From contig NC_016112.1 of NCBI RefSeq assembly GCF_000968535.2, positions 868,001 through 932,000 of the forward strand: a stretch of DNA of 64,000 nt. Reading direction: 5' to 3'. Source of the DNA: Methylotuvimicrobium alcaliphilum 20Z. Its GTDB lineage: Bacteria; Pseudomonadota; Gammaproteobacteria; Methylococcales; Methylomonadaceae. Position 1 is the first letter of the stretch. The number at the start of each line of letters is the position of its first letter. The notes under the pieces were generated by a model. The model had not been told where the DNA came from, ran no database searches, and saw only the letters and a program-made list of their open reading frames with translations. Position numbers and translations under genes: made by a program. Of this stretch, positions 44,758-54,466 are shown piece by piece.

Positions 44758-45570
44758 ATGAACAATCAATCAAACATCCCAACTTCGGAAAATGCCATCG
44801 TCGACGTACAAGGCATTGCCGATTCGCGGCGTATTGCGATCGACAAGGTCGGCATCAAGGCGATTCGCCATCCGATACGGGTCAAGGATCGGTCGGTCGG
44901 CGAACAGCACACGATTGGTCTATTCGATATGTATGTTAATTTGCCGCACGACTTCAAAGGCACGCATATGTCGCGCTTCGTCGAGATTTTGAATCAACAC
45001 GACCGCGAAATCAGCGTCGAATCGTTCGGTTTGATGCTCGAAGAAATGGTGCAGCGCCTGGATGCACAGTCGGGCTATATCGAAATGCAATTTCCGTTTT
45101 TTATCGACAAAGCCGCGCCGGTCAGCGGCGTGCGCAGCTTGCTCGATTATCAAGTGAGCTTGATCGGCGAAATTGCCGGCGGCGAAGTGCAAACGCGCAT
45201 CAAAGTTGTTGTTCCGGTCACCAGTCTTTGCCCGTGTTCCAAGACCATTTCGGACCGGGGCGCGCACAATCAACGTTCTCATGTGACGTTGACAGTACTG
45301 ATCAATGATTTCATCTGGATCGAAGAGTTGATCGACCTGGCCGAACAAGAAGCGTCCTGCCAAATTTACGGTTTATTGAAACGCCCCGACGAAAAATATG
45401 TCACCGAATACGCTTACGACAATCCCAAATTCGTTGAAGACATGGTGCGCGATGTCGCCGCCCGGTTGGAAGCGGAGCCGAGGATCAGCGCCTATATCGT
45501 CGAATCGGAAAACTTCGAATCGATTCATAATCACTCGGCTTATGCATTGATCGAGCGGGATAAGCGGTAA
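44758..45570 (+). CDS. folE2: GTP cyclohydrolase FolE2 (type IB)
   Basis: 270 residues from the ATG at 44758, chosen by length and an AAGGAA ribosome site 8 bp upstream. FolE2 makes dihydroneopterin triphosphate from GTP, the first step of folate and pterin synthesis. It replaces the zinc-dependent FolE and works with other metals such as manganese, so it is a classic Zur-controlled zinc-sparing enzyme. Family marks: [19 protein letters not shown] with the metal-binding Cys and His (about 150-165) and the C-terminal ESFESIHNH-type [13 protein letters not shown]. It lies 56 bp after the third GTPase and probably shares its transcript. Confidence 0.93.
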   Translation: MNNQSNIPTSENAIVDVQGIADSRRIAIDKVGIKAIRHPIRVKDRSVGEQHTIGLFDMYVNLPHDFKGTHMSRFVEILNQHDREISVESFGLMLEEMVQRLDAQSGYIEMQFPFFIDKAAPVSGVRSLLDYQVSLIGEIAGGEVQTRIKVVVPVTSLCPCSKTISDRGAHNQRSHVTLTVLINDFIWIEELIDLAEQEASCQIYGLLKRPDEKYVTEYAYDNPKFVEDMVRDVAARLEAEPRISAYIVESENFESIHNHSAYALIERDKR

Positions 45571-45581
45571 TTTTTTGGCCG

Positions 45582-45746
45582 TTAGGAATATGCGTAAAAT
45601 AGCATCTACAAGCATTACGCATTGTGACGGTTCGGTGACTCGCTTGGCAGGACGCCTCCCAGTACCTAAATTCCATAAATCATTGGCAATGATTCAAAAT
45701 CATGGCTTATTTAGGTGTTGCTGAAACTTGAAGCGCGAAAAGTATA
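45582..45746. repeat. Chimeric repeat: MITE family 2 left half joined to family 1 right half
   Basis: It begins TTAGGAATATGCGTAAAATA with GGTGACTCGCTTGGCAGGAC, the family 2 left half, then at about 45657 switches to CCCAGTACCTAAATTCCATA and ends GAAGCGCGAAAAGTATA, the family 1 right end. The switch is at the GGACGCC core that both families share. The remaining part of the 45571-45927 gap shows a G-run and a 10 bp hairpin (AGGCTGCCGG / CCGGCAGCCT, 45886-45913) beyond the stop of the next gene. Confidence 0.75.
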
Positions 45747-45927
45747 TATTCTTGCAGGTAGGGCTGTATTGGGTGGAAAAATATTGGCTCGTCAGCAGGG
45801 GGGGCACTGAGCCTGGAAGGGGAGGGACATAGCTTTGCCTTAACGGTATTTTAGAAAATCGTTGGGTTGCTTGTGGAGTATTATCAGGCTGCCGGTTGTT
45901 GTTCCGGCAGCCTGCCAGGTATTGGGT

Positions 45928-46617
45928 CTACTTGGCCATTGTTTGTGCTTGTTTTAGCATTTTAATAAATATTTGACCGAATGTTGAGGGTTTGGTGTTT
46001 TTAGGGTCTTCCTGATCATCTTGTATAGCGGCGCTAGCCGAAACAGGTTGGGGGCAAGGCTGTAGCGATTGTCTTTCACCTGTGAATCGGCCTGCGATTC
46101 TTACTCGTGCTCTGCCGGGCATTCCTAGGTCTTGCATTGGAACAGTAAGTCCCAGTAAAAAATTGCCTCTGATCACATTGCCGTCGTTGGAAACGTTGCC
46201 GTTGAATCTTTTTGTCAGATTGTACGGTAATCCAAATTCGTCAAGCATTCCAGCCAATTCGTCCATATCATGGACATCAACACTAAATCTCCGGCCTCTT
46301 GCCATTTCCCATGTGCCGTTAAATCCGGCGGGTACCTCGATATCCTCTCCTCCGAAATTTTGTAATAAGTCTAAAAGCGGTAGCGGCATAAAATAATCGC
46401 CACCCCAAGTAAAACTATGCTCCATTCCCAAAAGACCCGCGCCCGGTAAACCTACATTGACTCTCACCAGGCGAGGGATATTAATTGCTATCGACAAATT
46501 ACCCGTATCCCAACTATAGCATCCTTCGGGGTAGGGTTGCTCCGTTGCCGACGCTGTACTGCTTAGCCCTAAGATGATTGCGAATAGGGCTGCTTCGATT
46601 ACGCTTTTGAGTTTCAT
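45928..46617 (-). CDS. Secreted protein of unknown function
   Basis: A 229-residue exported protein. The signal peptide (AALFAIILGLSSTASA) is followed by ATEQPYPEGCYSWDTGN; a Cys near each end of the mature domain (EGCYSW and QPCPQPV) could pair. The body is beta-rich with many Gly/Pro turns (VNVGLPGAGLLGMEHSFTWG) and the tail is helical (FIKMLKQAQTMAK). I do not recognise a family. It stands alone, with a hairpin 15 bp past the stop. Confidence 0.6.
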   Translation of the reverse strand: MKLKSVIEAALFAIILGLSSTASATEQPYPEGCYSWDTGNLSIAINIPRLVRVNVGLPGAGLLGMEHSFTWGGDYFMPLPLLDLLQNFGGEDIEVPAGFNGTWEMARGRRFSVDVHDMDELAGMLDEFGLPYNLTKRFNGNVSNDGNVIRGNFLLGLTVPMQDLGMPGRARVRIAGRFTGERQSLQPCPQPVSASAAIQDDQEDPKNTKPSTFGQIFIKMLKQAQTMAK

Positions 46618-46967
46618 AACAGATCTCCTTTATTGCTTTATGTAAATACCATTACGGCATTTATTTTCATCCGATTTAAGTAGTCTATTACTCTTATTAT
46701 CTGAGAAAGTCAATGTAAATATTAGTTCGGGTTGCCATGGTACGCGCAGCGTAGCCTCCGGGCTTTGCCTTCTGCGGGACGGGTTATTCAACCCGTCCCC
46801 AACGTTTCGGTTTGCCCTAAACATTTCGGCTAACTTCGGCCAAAGTCAAAACGTTTAGGACGGGGTTGCAAACCCCGTCCTGCTAGGCTTTGCCTACGGT
46901 TGGAATCTATGTGCAAATCGAAATTATCGATAAAGACCCGCAGGATACCACCTTTAATATTCCGGGT
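46618..46967. other. Intergenic region upstream of the secreted-protein gene
   Basis: 350 bp holding the promoter side of the minus-strand gene, a short palindrome-bearing GGTACGCGCAGCGTAGCC (about 46738) and double-hairpin repeat copy 2. No gene is supported. Confidence 0.45.
46771..46888. repeat. Double-hairpin repeat, copy 2
   Basis: Nearly identical over 118 bp to the copy at 4531-4648: TCTGCGGGACGGGTTATTCA, then CCCGTCCCCAACGTTTCGG, then GGACGGGGTTGCAAACCCC. It differs at about four positions, so both copies are recent. Confidence 0.85.
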
Positions 46968-47687
46968 TTAGCAGCTAAAATCGAACGCTTGCCAGACATT
47001 ATCGATCAGCAGTTCTATCGGTTGGTATTCGATCTTGTAGGCCATTTTTCGGCAATCTTTGATCCAAAAGCCCAGATACAGCCAGTCCAGTTTCAATTGC
47101 TTGGCCCATTCGATCTGCCAGAGCACGGCATACATGCCGGGGCTTAAATGCGAGAAGTCCGGGTCGAAAAAGGTATAGACCGCCGATAGCGCGTTATCTA
47201 GCCGGTCGATAGTCGCGACTGCGATCAATTGTTCGTCAATCAAGAATTCCACGAAAAAAGTATTGCACCAGCGGCTGCCCAAAAAATTTAAATATTCCTC
47301 CGGGCTTGATTTCGCCATGCTGCCGTCGCTATGGCGGCTGTCTTGATAGCGCAAATACAGGTCGTAATGCGCTTGTTCGAACCGAGCCGGTTTAATGACG
47401 GTTTGCGTGTTTTGATTTTTCTTTAAGCATCGTTGTTGATTGCGTTTGGGTTTGAATTGGGCTACCGGAAGCCGGGCAGGGGTGCAGGCTTGACACTGCG
47501 GACAGCGAGGGGCGTAAACATAATCGCCGCTACGGCGAAAGCCTCGTTCGATCAAGCGTGAATAGAAGGCGTTGTTGAGCTCGAAGGAAGGATGCACGAA
47601 TGCCGAGCAGGCAATCCGGTCGTCCAGATAACTGCACGAATGCTTTTCGGAAAGAAACAATGGTATCGTGGTCGTCAGTTTTGCCAT
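46968..47687 (-). CDS. bpt: Aspartate/glutamate leucyltransferase (Bpt)
   Basis: 239 residues from ATG 47687 ([20 protein letters not shown]); the longer open frame upstream belongs to another frame of aat. Bpt attaches Leu from Leu-tRNA to proteins with N-terminal Asp or Glu, marking them for ClpS/ClpAP. The N-terminal ATE domain has the paired Cys of [18 protein letters not shown], and the C-terminal domain has [11 protein letters not shown] and [15 protein letters not shown]. It overlaps the aat stop by 13 bp; together the two genes form the N-end rule transferase pair typical of gammaproteobacteria. Confidence 0.92.
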   Translation of the reverse strand: MAKLTTTIPLFLSEKHSCSYLDDRIACSAFVHPSFELNNAFYSRLIERGFRRSGDYVYAPRCPQCQACTPARLPVAQFKPKRNQQRCLKKNQNTQTVIKPARFEQAHYDLYLRYQDSRHSDGSMAKSSPEEYLNFLGSRWCNTFFVEFLIDEQLIAVATIDRLDNALSAVYTFFDPDFSHLSPGMYAVLWQIEWAKQLKLDWLYLGFWIKDCRKMAYKIEYQPIELLIDNVWQAFDFSC

Positions 47688-48367
47688 GCGTCTGTCGAAG
47701 GTTTTGCCGGGCAATAGCGTTTGAGCTGCGCGGAAAATTCGGAGCGGGGGATTTCCTCGGCGCCCAGGCTCAGCAAATGCTGAGTTTGTACTTGGCAGTC
47801 GACGAGTCGATAGCCCCATTGTTTTAATTGTCTGGCCAAGGTCACGAAGGCAACTTTGGAGGCATCGGTTCGTTTGTGAAACATCGATTCGCCGAAAAAA
47901 ACTTGGCCGATCGCGACGCCGTACAAGCCCCCGGCCAGTTCGCCGTCGAACCAAGTTTCTACCGAATGAGCCAAGCCTTGATGATGTAGGTCTTGATAGG
48001 CTTGCATCATTTCATCGGTGATCCAAGTCCCTGAAGACGCTTGGCGCGGCTCGGCGCAGCAAGCCATGACTTGATCGAAGGCACGGTCGAATGTAACGGT
48101 GAATAGTCCTTTACGCAAGGTTTTGGCAAGGCTTCGGGAGATATTCACCCGGTCCGGAAATAAAATCAATCTGGGGTCGGGCGACCACCAAAGGATAGGC
48201 TCGCCGGGGTTGTACCACGGAAATATTCCGTTTCGATAGGCATTGAGCAGGCGTTCGGTAGATAAACATCCGCCTAGCGCCAGTAAGCCGTTAGGTTCTT
48301 CGAGGGCTTTATATAGCGGGGGAAACGGCTGATTCGAACGAAACGGGTCGAGTACGGTCAATTGCAT
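47675..48367 (-). CDS. aat: Leucyl/phenylalanyl-tRNA-protein transferase
   Basis: 230 residues. Aat adds Leu or Phe to proteins starting with Lys or Arg, creating N-degrons. Family blocks: [19 protein letters not shown], the [21 protein letters not shown] region, [28 protein letters not shown] and [15 protein letters not shown]. Start ATG 48367. It is the first gene of the aat-bpt unit. Confidence 0.95.
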   Translation of the reverse strand: MQLTVLDPFRSNQPFPPLYKALEEPNGLLALGGCLSTERLLNAYRNGIFPWYNPGEPILWWSPDPRLILFPDRVNISRSLAKTLRKGLFTVTFDRAFDQVMACCAEPRQASSGTWITDEMMQAYQDLHHQGLAHSVETWFDGELAGGLYGVAIGQVFFGESMFHKRTDASKVAFVTLARQLKQWGYRLVDCQVQTQHLLSLGAEEIPRSEFSAQLKRYCPAKPSTDAWQN

Positions 48368-48464
48368 GGTTTCATGGCTTTATCGAGTGATTGTCCTTAG
48401 GGTTCCGCCGGTTTTGCATTGTTCCCATGTTCTGCGCTCATACTTCTTATAGTTGTAGGGTACG

Positions 48465-48570
48465 CTGCGCGTACCTTCATGCTGTTAAGCGCCGAGTCCT
48501 ACCCGGATTAAACCATAAGCGCTTGTTTGGCATTGGTGGGCTTGTCAGGGTACGCATAGCGTACCCTGTG
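48465..48570. repeat. Short paired palindromes between aat and trxB
   Basis: GGGTACGCTGCGCGTACC (about 48459-48476) and GGGTACGCATAGCGTACCC (about 48549-48567) are two related REP-like palindromes about 90 bp apart. The rest of this 288 bp gap shows nothing else recognisable. Confidence 0.6.
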
Positions 48571-48655
48571 CCGGTCTTTAATTCGCCTCGAAAGCCTGTC
48601 TTCCATGGCGGAAGACGGGTTGCCCATTAATCGAATGAAATCCAAGGTTGCCGTA

Positions 48656-49651
<996 letters not shown>

Positions 49652-49689
49652 TTATAACTGTCCGAATAACTTCTGTCTGTAATGCTAAT

Positions 49690-49720
49690 TGGTTAGCAGT
49701 TAGCAGTTAGCAGTTAGCAG
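49690..49720. repeat. Heptamer tandem repeat
   Basis: The unit TTAGCAG is repeated four times in perfect succession, upstream of trxB and downstream of the DUF2959 gene. Copy number may vary by slippage. Confidence 0.8.
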
Positions 49721-49754
49721 TGAATAGTGAATCGGCGCTTCTATGTATGGCCGG

Positions 49755-50414
49755 CTATTTGCTTTCCATTGTCTTGATGAAGGCGTTTGCTTCGTTGATC
49801 GACTTTTCCATTGCGGTAATCAGTGCCGAGACGTCCGATTGTATCGATCCTAATTCGCCTTTGAGTGAGGCGATTGCCTGTGCGTTAAGATTGTGCTTTA
49901 AGTACAATACCTGGTCCTTGAACACCGACAAGACCGGTTCGATTCGGGATTCGGCTTGTTTCATCGCATTGATGAGCTGTTGATAATGCACTTTTGTCGC
50001 ATCGAGTTTTTGCTGGCTGTTTCGTTTTAGCGTAGCGCTGCTGTATTCTCCGATCTCCTGTTCCCACTCGCGGAATAGCGCACCGGATACGTCCTCGATC
50101 TCGCGGATACGTTTGTTGACCTCGTTGGCTTTTTTTACGCTGGCTTCGTATTCGCCGTTGAGTTTCTTGTAGGTTGCTTCGAGATTGCCGCCCTTGAAAT
50201 CGGTCAATGCGGTAAATTGTTCCAATGCGGTTTTGAACTGTTCCTTGGTCTCTTCTTGCGTGTCACGGGCTTTCTCGACACGATAAACCATGAGGTCCCG
50301 TTTCGGAATGCCAATTTTTTCGAGGCCGCTGTAATACAGACTCGAGCAGGCCGACAGACTCATGAATACTATAGCGGCGATCAAACGATATAAAACGGTC
50401 ATAGTTTTTTCCAT
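49755..50414 (-). CDS. DUF2959 lipoprotein
   Basis: About 219 residues. The signal MTVLYRLIAAIVFMSLSACSS ends in a lipobox. I chose ATG 50414; one at 50402 is also possible, and the frame opens at 50438. The mature part is almost entirely helical with long coiled-coil stretches (residues ~50-120 and 140-210), typical of DUF2959. Its function is unknown; members are periplasmic, membrane-anchored proteins. It is divergent from prfC, about 140 bp away. Confidence 0.8.
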   Translation of the reverse strand: MEKTMTVLYRLIAAIVFMSLSACSSLYYSGLEKIGIPKRDLMVYRVEKARDTQEETKEQFKTALEQFTALTDFKGGNLEATYKKLNGEYEASVKKANEVNKRIREIEDVSGALFREWEQEIGEYSSATLKRNSQQKLDATKVHYQQLINAMKQAESRIEPVLSVFKDQVLYLKHNLNAQAIASLKGELGSIQSDVSALITAMEKSINEANAFIKTMESK

Positions 50415-50553
50415 TAATGAGTTTTTCCGATGTTTCATTTAAGGCTACCTCTACCGGCCAAGCCAATTTGCGCCATTATATTGAAAATACAAAGGAATTG
50501 ATAATACGGTATAATTTTCCGTTTTTATCCCATCTTTCATTTATTGAACATCC

Positions 50554-52134
50554 ATGTCAGAGTTACTTTCAGAACTGAACCGCAGACGCACTTTCGCGAT
50601 TATCTCCCATCCCGACGCCGGTAAAACCACGATCACTGAAAAGTTATTGTTGTTCGGGGGCGCGATTCAGTTGGCCGGCTCCGTCAAAGGGCGAAAAGCC
50701 GAACGTCATGCGACTTCCGATTGGATGCAGATGGAAAAAGAGCGGGGCATCTCGGTTACCACCTCGGTGATGCAGTTCGAGCATAAAAACAGCATCATTA
50801 ACTTGCTCGATACGCCAGGGCACGAAGACTTTTCCGAGGATACCTATCGCACCTTGACTGCTGTCGATTCGGCGTTGATGGTGATCGACGTCGCGAAAGG
50901 CGTCGAGGATAGAACGATCAAGTTGATGGAGGTCTGCCGTCTGCGCACGACGCCGATTTTGACCTTCATTAATAAGCTGGACCGGGAAGGGCGCGAGCCG
51001 ATCGAATTGCTCGACGAAGTCGAAAGCGTCTTGCAAATCGAGTGCGCGCCGATGACTTGGCCGATCGGCATGGGCAAACGTTTCAAAGGAGTTTACCATC
51101 TGTACAAGGACGAAATTCATTTGTTCAGTCCGCAGCACGCCGGCAAGATCGCTCAGGCCGAAGTGATCAAAGGGCTCAATAATTACCACTTGGATGAGCT
51201 GCTGAAAGATCAGGCCGACGAATTGCGCGAGGAAATCGAATTAGTGAAAGGCGCGAGTCATGCATTCGATATGGATAAATATTTGAAGGGCGAGCAGACG
51301 CCGGTTTTTTTCGGTTCGGCGATCAACAACTTCGGTATTCTCGAATTGCTCGACGCGTTCGCCGAGTATGCGCCGGCACCCTTGCCGCGAGAGACCGAGC
51401 AACGGGAAGTGCGTCCCGACGAGGATAAGTTCACCGGTTTCGTTTTCAAGGTTCAAGCTAACATGGACCCCGCGCACCGCGACCGCATAGCGTTTTTACG
51501 CGTTTGTTCCGGCAAGTTCGACAAAGGCATGAAGATCTACCATGTCCGTGCCGGTAAAAATGTCCAGGTCGCCAATGCGCTGACCTTCCAGGCCGACAGT
51601 CGCAAAAACGTCGAAGAAGCCTATCCGGGTGATATCATCGGCCTTCACAATCACGGCACGATACAGGTCGGCGATACGTTTACGCAGGGTGAAACGCTCA
51701 AATACGGCGGTATTCCGTATTTCGCACCGGAGCTTTTCAGGCGCGTCGTGCTGAAAGACCCGCTACGTGCAAAGGCGCTGCAAAAAGGTCTGGTGCAATT
51801 GACCGAAGAGGGCGCGACGCAGTTGTTCAAACCGCTCAAGAACAACGATTTGATTCTCGGTGCGGTCGGCGTGCTGCAGTTCGATGTGACCGCGCACCGG
51901 CTGAAGACCGAATACAATGTCGAATGCGTCTACGACAACGCGCCGATCGCAACGGTGCGCTGGGTCAGTTCTGATAAGCCGGCAAAACTCGAGGAATTCA
52001 AGAAAAAAGCCTTCGAGAACCTCGCCGAAGACGGCGGCGGTTTCTTGGTTTACGTTGCCAGCAGTCGCGTCAATCTGCAATTGACCGAGGAGCGTTGGCC
52101 GGATATCAAGTTTAGTGCGACGCGGGAGCTATGA
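50554..52134 (+). CDS. prfC: Peptide chain release factor 3
   Basis: 526 residues, the standard RF3 length. RF3 is a GTPase that removes RF1/RF2 from the ribosome after termination. The G domain has the P-loop [12 protein letters not shown], switch [16 protein letters not shown] and NKLDREGR; domain 2 and the C-terminal domain follow ([31 protein letters not shown]). Single gene with its own promoter side. Confidence 0.97.
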   Translation: MSELLSELNRRRTFAIISHPDAGKTTITEKLLLFGGAIQLAGSVKGRKAERHATSDWMQMEKERGISVTTSVMQFEHKNSIINLLDTPGHEDFSEDTYRTLTAVDSALMVIDVAKGVEDRTIKLMEVCRLRTTPILTFINKLDREGREPIELLDEVESVLQIECAPMTWPIGMGKRFKGVYHLYKDEIHLFSPQHAGKIAQAEVIKGLNNYHLDELLKDQADELREEIELVKGASHAFDMDKYLKGEQTPVFFGSAINNFGILELLDAFAEYAPAPLPRETEQREVRPDEDKFTGFVFKVQANMDPAHRDRIAFLRVCSGKFDKGMKIYHVRAGKNVQVANALTFQADSRKNVEEAYPGDIIGLHNHGTIQVGDTFTQGETLKYGGIPYFAPELFRRVVLKDPLRAKALQKGLVQLTEEGATQLFKPLKNNDLILGAVGVLQFDVTAHRLKTEYNVECVYDNAPIATVRWVSSDKPAKLEEFKKKAFENLAEDGGGFLVYVASSRVNLQLTEERWPDIKFSATREL

Positions 52135-52191
52135 ATACAATTTCAATCGACATTTAAATAGCCTATATAACTCCATGTTTTGCCTTTTATT

Positions 52192-53130
52192 ATGAAACGC
52201 CTTACATCAATTATTGGGATGCTTTTCGCTTTGATAGGCTTCACCACGCCCGTTTATGCGTGGGGGCCGGCCATACATGCCTATATAGGCAAAAGGATGG
52301 GTGAAAAGGGTATGCTGGGGGCCAATGTCGTGTATGGTCAGATGGCGGGGGATGTTTTCAATTTAATGTATGACACACCCATAGAGCAGATGCTACATCT
52401 TTATCATGTCACTCACGGATTGACCGAACAAGGGCTTGATACGGTTTTGCCGGTGCTCGACCTAGCCGAAACGAAACGCGAAAAAGCCGTTGCGTTGGGT
52501 TTTGTGGCTCATAACAATGTAAATGGTGCCGATGTTTATGCTCATGGCAATCCTTATAACGATCCGGAACGCTATGTTATCGCTAAGGCGCTTCAGTTAA
52601 GTGAAGTCTTGGCGTCCAGGTTGGCGCTTTTGGGGGGCGGGATTGCCGATGACATGTTGCTTGAGGTTTCGCATGTTTTTGTGGAATTCGCCGCCGATTT
52701 ATTGATTCGTCAATACGATCGTGCGATCGGAGCTCGGATGATTGTAGCCGCTATTAGCCGGAATAGAGGGTTTCCGAATTTGTTGGTCAAGGCTTATGCC
52801 GAAAATTTTGCTGATTCTTTTGGATTTACGCATGATGAGGCGGCTTCGATTATCATTGCCGAGGAGGCTAAATTTCGAAGATTGGCAATCAGGTACGGCA
52901 TGATAATGCAATACAGCAATCGTAAGGCTCAAACGGAATTAGCGGGGTTGTTGGCTGAAATTGCTCCGCGCTTGATGGAAGGTTACGGTTTAGACGTTCC
53001 TTCTGCCATGTTGTTGCCGATCATACAGTTTGGCATTGGGGAGGCCTTTGAGTTATGTAAGGATGATTTGTTACCCGAGGTCGAAAATACCATTGAGGCG
53101 ATCAAGGCGATCGATTGGCATAACAGGTAA
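52192..53130 (+). CDS. Exported zinc-dependent phospholipase C-like protein
   Basis: 312 residues from ATG 52192. The signal peptide ends PVYA just before WGPAIHAYIG, so Trp would be the first mature residue, as in zinc-dependent phospholipase C/S1-P1 enzymes where the N-terminal Trp binds zinc. Further ligand-type residues follow in order: GDVFNLMYD, HLYHVTHG, and ALGFVAHNNVNGADVYAH. The C-terminal half is helical without known motifs. It is most likely a periplasmic phosphodiesterase of the PF00882 type, substrate unknown. It follows prfC by 57 bp but has no evident link to it. Confidence 0.7.
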   Translation: MKRLTSIIGMLFALIGFTTPVYAWGPAIHAYIGKRMGEKGMLGANVVYGQMAGDVFNLMYDTPIEQMLHLYHVTHGLTEQGLDTVLPVLDLAETKREKAVALGFVAHNNVNGADVYAHGNPYNDPERYVIAKALQLSEVLASRLALLGGGIADDMLLEVSHVFVEFAADLLIRQYDRAIGARMIVAAISRNRGFPNLLVKAYAENFADSFGFTHDEAASIIIAEEAKFRRLAIRYGMIMQYSNRKAQTELAGLLAEIAPRLMEGYGLDVPSAMLLPIIQFGIGEAFELCKDDLLPEVENTIEAIKAIDWHNR

Positions 53131-53210
53131 TGGACATCAGGCAGCGTTTTACTCGCTTTCGCAAAAAAGACAGCGCTATCGGCAAAACCTGGACGGGGAG
53201 GGTTATTTAT

Positions 53211-53415
53211 TATACCCATCGTAGATCAAAATTCGGCACCGGGTGTCCGTCAAAGGACGCCGTGAACCCAGCACCTAAATCCCATAGCCAATGGGCTATG
53301 GGATTAGGTGCTAGGTGAATACATCCATGTAGATCCATCACCTAGCGTTAGGTGAGGGGTCGGGCACCCCGGCGGCTCCTCAGGCAATGCTGAAATTTCA
53401 AGTGCGAAAGGTATA
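53211..53415. repeat. MITE family 1, complete copy with nested palindrome
   Basis: 205 bp from TATACCCATCGTAGATCAAA to TTTCAAGTGCGAAAGGTATA. It has the nested CCCAGCACCTAAAT palindrome and the CACCTAGCGTTAGGTG module. Confidence 0.9.
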
Positions 53416-53416
53416 A

Positions 53417-53492
53417 CCCGGTCTAAACGTTTTGATTGGCCTTGGCTACTTTCGAAACGTTTAGGACAGGACTGCAAGCCCCGCCCTGCCAA
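53417..53492. repeat. Double-hairpin repeat, shortened copy 3
   Basis: CCCGGTCTAAACGTTTTGAT then AAACGTTTAGGACAGGACTG then AAGCCCCGCCCTGCC. It lacks the left hairpin of copies 1 and 2 and is more diverged. It directly abuts the MITE. Confidence 0.65.
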
Positions 53493-53574
53493 GAGTAACC
53501 GTATCCTCGGCAAGGCTCATAAACCCAGTACGTTATTTTTCGCGAAATCCTTAGGATTTGTTTTAAGACAAGAT

Positions 53575-53964
53575 ATGAAATTCGCCATTCAAATCAACAG
53601 TAGCCCGACGGAGTCAAGCAGTGCTTATCATGCTTACCGGTTTGTTTGCTCAGTATTGGACGAAGGGCACTCGGTATTTCGCATATTCTTTTATCATGAA
53701 GGAATTTATCATGCTTTCAATTATGCGATGCCTCCCGATGATGAACTTAATTTTCCGAAACTGTGGAGTGCTTTGGCAAAACAATATGCAATCGATCTGG
53801 TAGTTTGCATTTCCGCTGCGCAAAGGCGTGGATTGCTTCATGCCGACGAGGCTAGTCGAGTCGGCAAACAGGATGACGATTTAGCCGACGGTTTTCGGAT
53901 TTCCGGTTTAGGGCAATGGGTCGAAGCAACTCTACAAGCGGACCGTTGCATCGTATTCGGGTAG
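53575..53964 (+). CDS. tusD: Sulfurtransferase TusD
   Basis: 129 residues, DsrE-like fold. In the Tus relay TusD takes sulfane sulfur from TusA and passes it to TusE for 2-thiolation of tRNA wobble uridine; the related DsrEFH acts in sulfur oxidation. The catalytic Cys is in DLVVCISAAQRRG (about residue 78), and the start MKFAIQINSSP is typical. It is followed 3 bp later by tusC, but no tusB follows. Confidence 0.88.
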   Translation: MKFAIQINSSPTESSSAYHAYRFVCSVLDEGHSVFRIFFYHEGIYHAFNYAMPPDDELNFPKLWSALAKQYAIDLVVCISAAQRRGLLHADEASRVGKQDDDLADGFRISGLGQWVEATLQADRCIVFG

Positions 53965-53967
53965 TTT

Positions 53968-54327
53968 ATGCATAAGAAATTTCTGTTTGTTTTGCGTAAA
54001 CCTCCTTTCAATGGAGTTTCGATGCAGGAAACATTGGATAGCGTATTGACGATCGCGGCATTCGATCAAGCGGTTAGTTTGTTGTTGCTGGACGACGGCG
54101 TATTTCAACTGAAGAACGGACAGCAACCGGAGCGTTTCGGCATGAAGGATACTTCGGCTGTGTTCGGTGCGTTAGAAATTTACGATATTCACGATATCCG
54201 AGCCGAAGTTGAGTCGCTGCAGGAGCGCGGCTTGAAGCCTGGCGATTTATGCCTGCCGGTACGAGAGATCTATCGCAAAGAGCTTGCTGCGTACATGAAG
54301 CAATTCGATGTGATTCTTGCCGGCTAA
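53968..54327 (+). CDS. tusC: Sulfurtransferase complex subunit TusC
   Basis: 119 residues, a DsrF-like subunit of the TusBCD complex. KKFLFVLRKPPFNG at the start and the LDSVLTIAAFDQAVSLLLLDDGV block are characteristic; the subunit lacks a catalytic Cys, as expected. It starts 3 bp after tusD. The next 140 bp hold only a REP-like palindrome, then ettA on the other strand, so tusB/dsrH is missing from this locus. Confidence 0.87.
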   Translation: MHKKFLFVLRKPPFNGVSMQETLDSVLTIAAFDQAVSLLLLDDGVFQLKNGQQPERFGMKDTSAVFGALEIYDIHDIRAEVESLQERGLKPGDLCLPVREIYRKELAAYMKQFDVILAG

Positions 54328-54355
54328 TATTATCATTTCAACGCAAGCTGTAATG

Positions 54356-54446
54356 CTTTAACCCGGCAGGTCGGGTTAGGCGAGGCCGTAACCCGACAAT
54401 CGATGGGCAAAATGTCGGGTTACGCTAATCCTAACTCGACCTACGC
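54356..54446. repeat. REP-like palindrome after tusC
   Basis: TAACCCGGCAGGTCGGGTTA and CGTAACCCGACA are followed by TGTCGGGTTACGC and a right part CCTAACTCGACCTACG. The nested stems form a REP-type hairpin in the tail-to-tail space between tusC and ettA, where it could also stop transcription. Confidence 0.7.
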
Positions 54447-54466
54447 TTCTATTTTCATCGAGTCAA

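Larger units (their letters stand above)
53131..53574. other. Repeat-filled gap before tusD
   Basis: 444 bp made almost wholly of a full family 1 MITE (53211-53415) and a shortened double-hairpin repeat (53417-53492). Only the last ~80 bp can hold the tusD promoter and ribosome site. Confidence 0.6.

Noticed and set aside
47688-47954. 89-codon extension of bpt into aat
   Set aside because: It is an out-of-frame reading of aat, and Bpt proteins begin at the chosen ATG.
49690-49720. CRISPR-like tandem repeat
   Set aside because: Seven-base units with no spacers; a simple tandem repeat.
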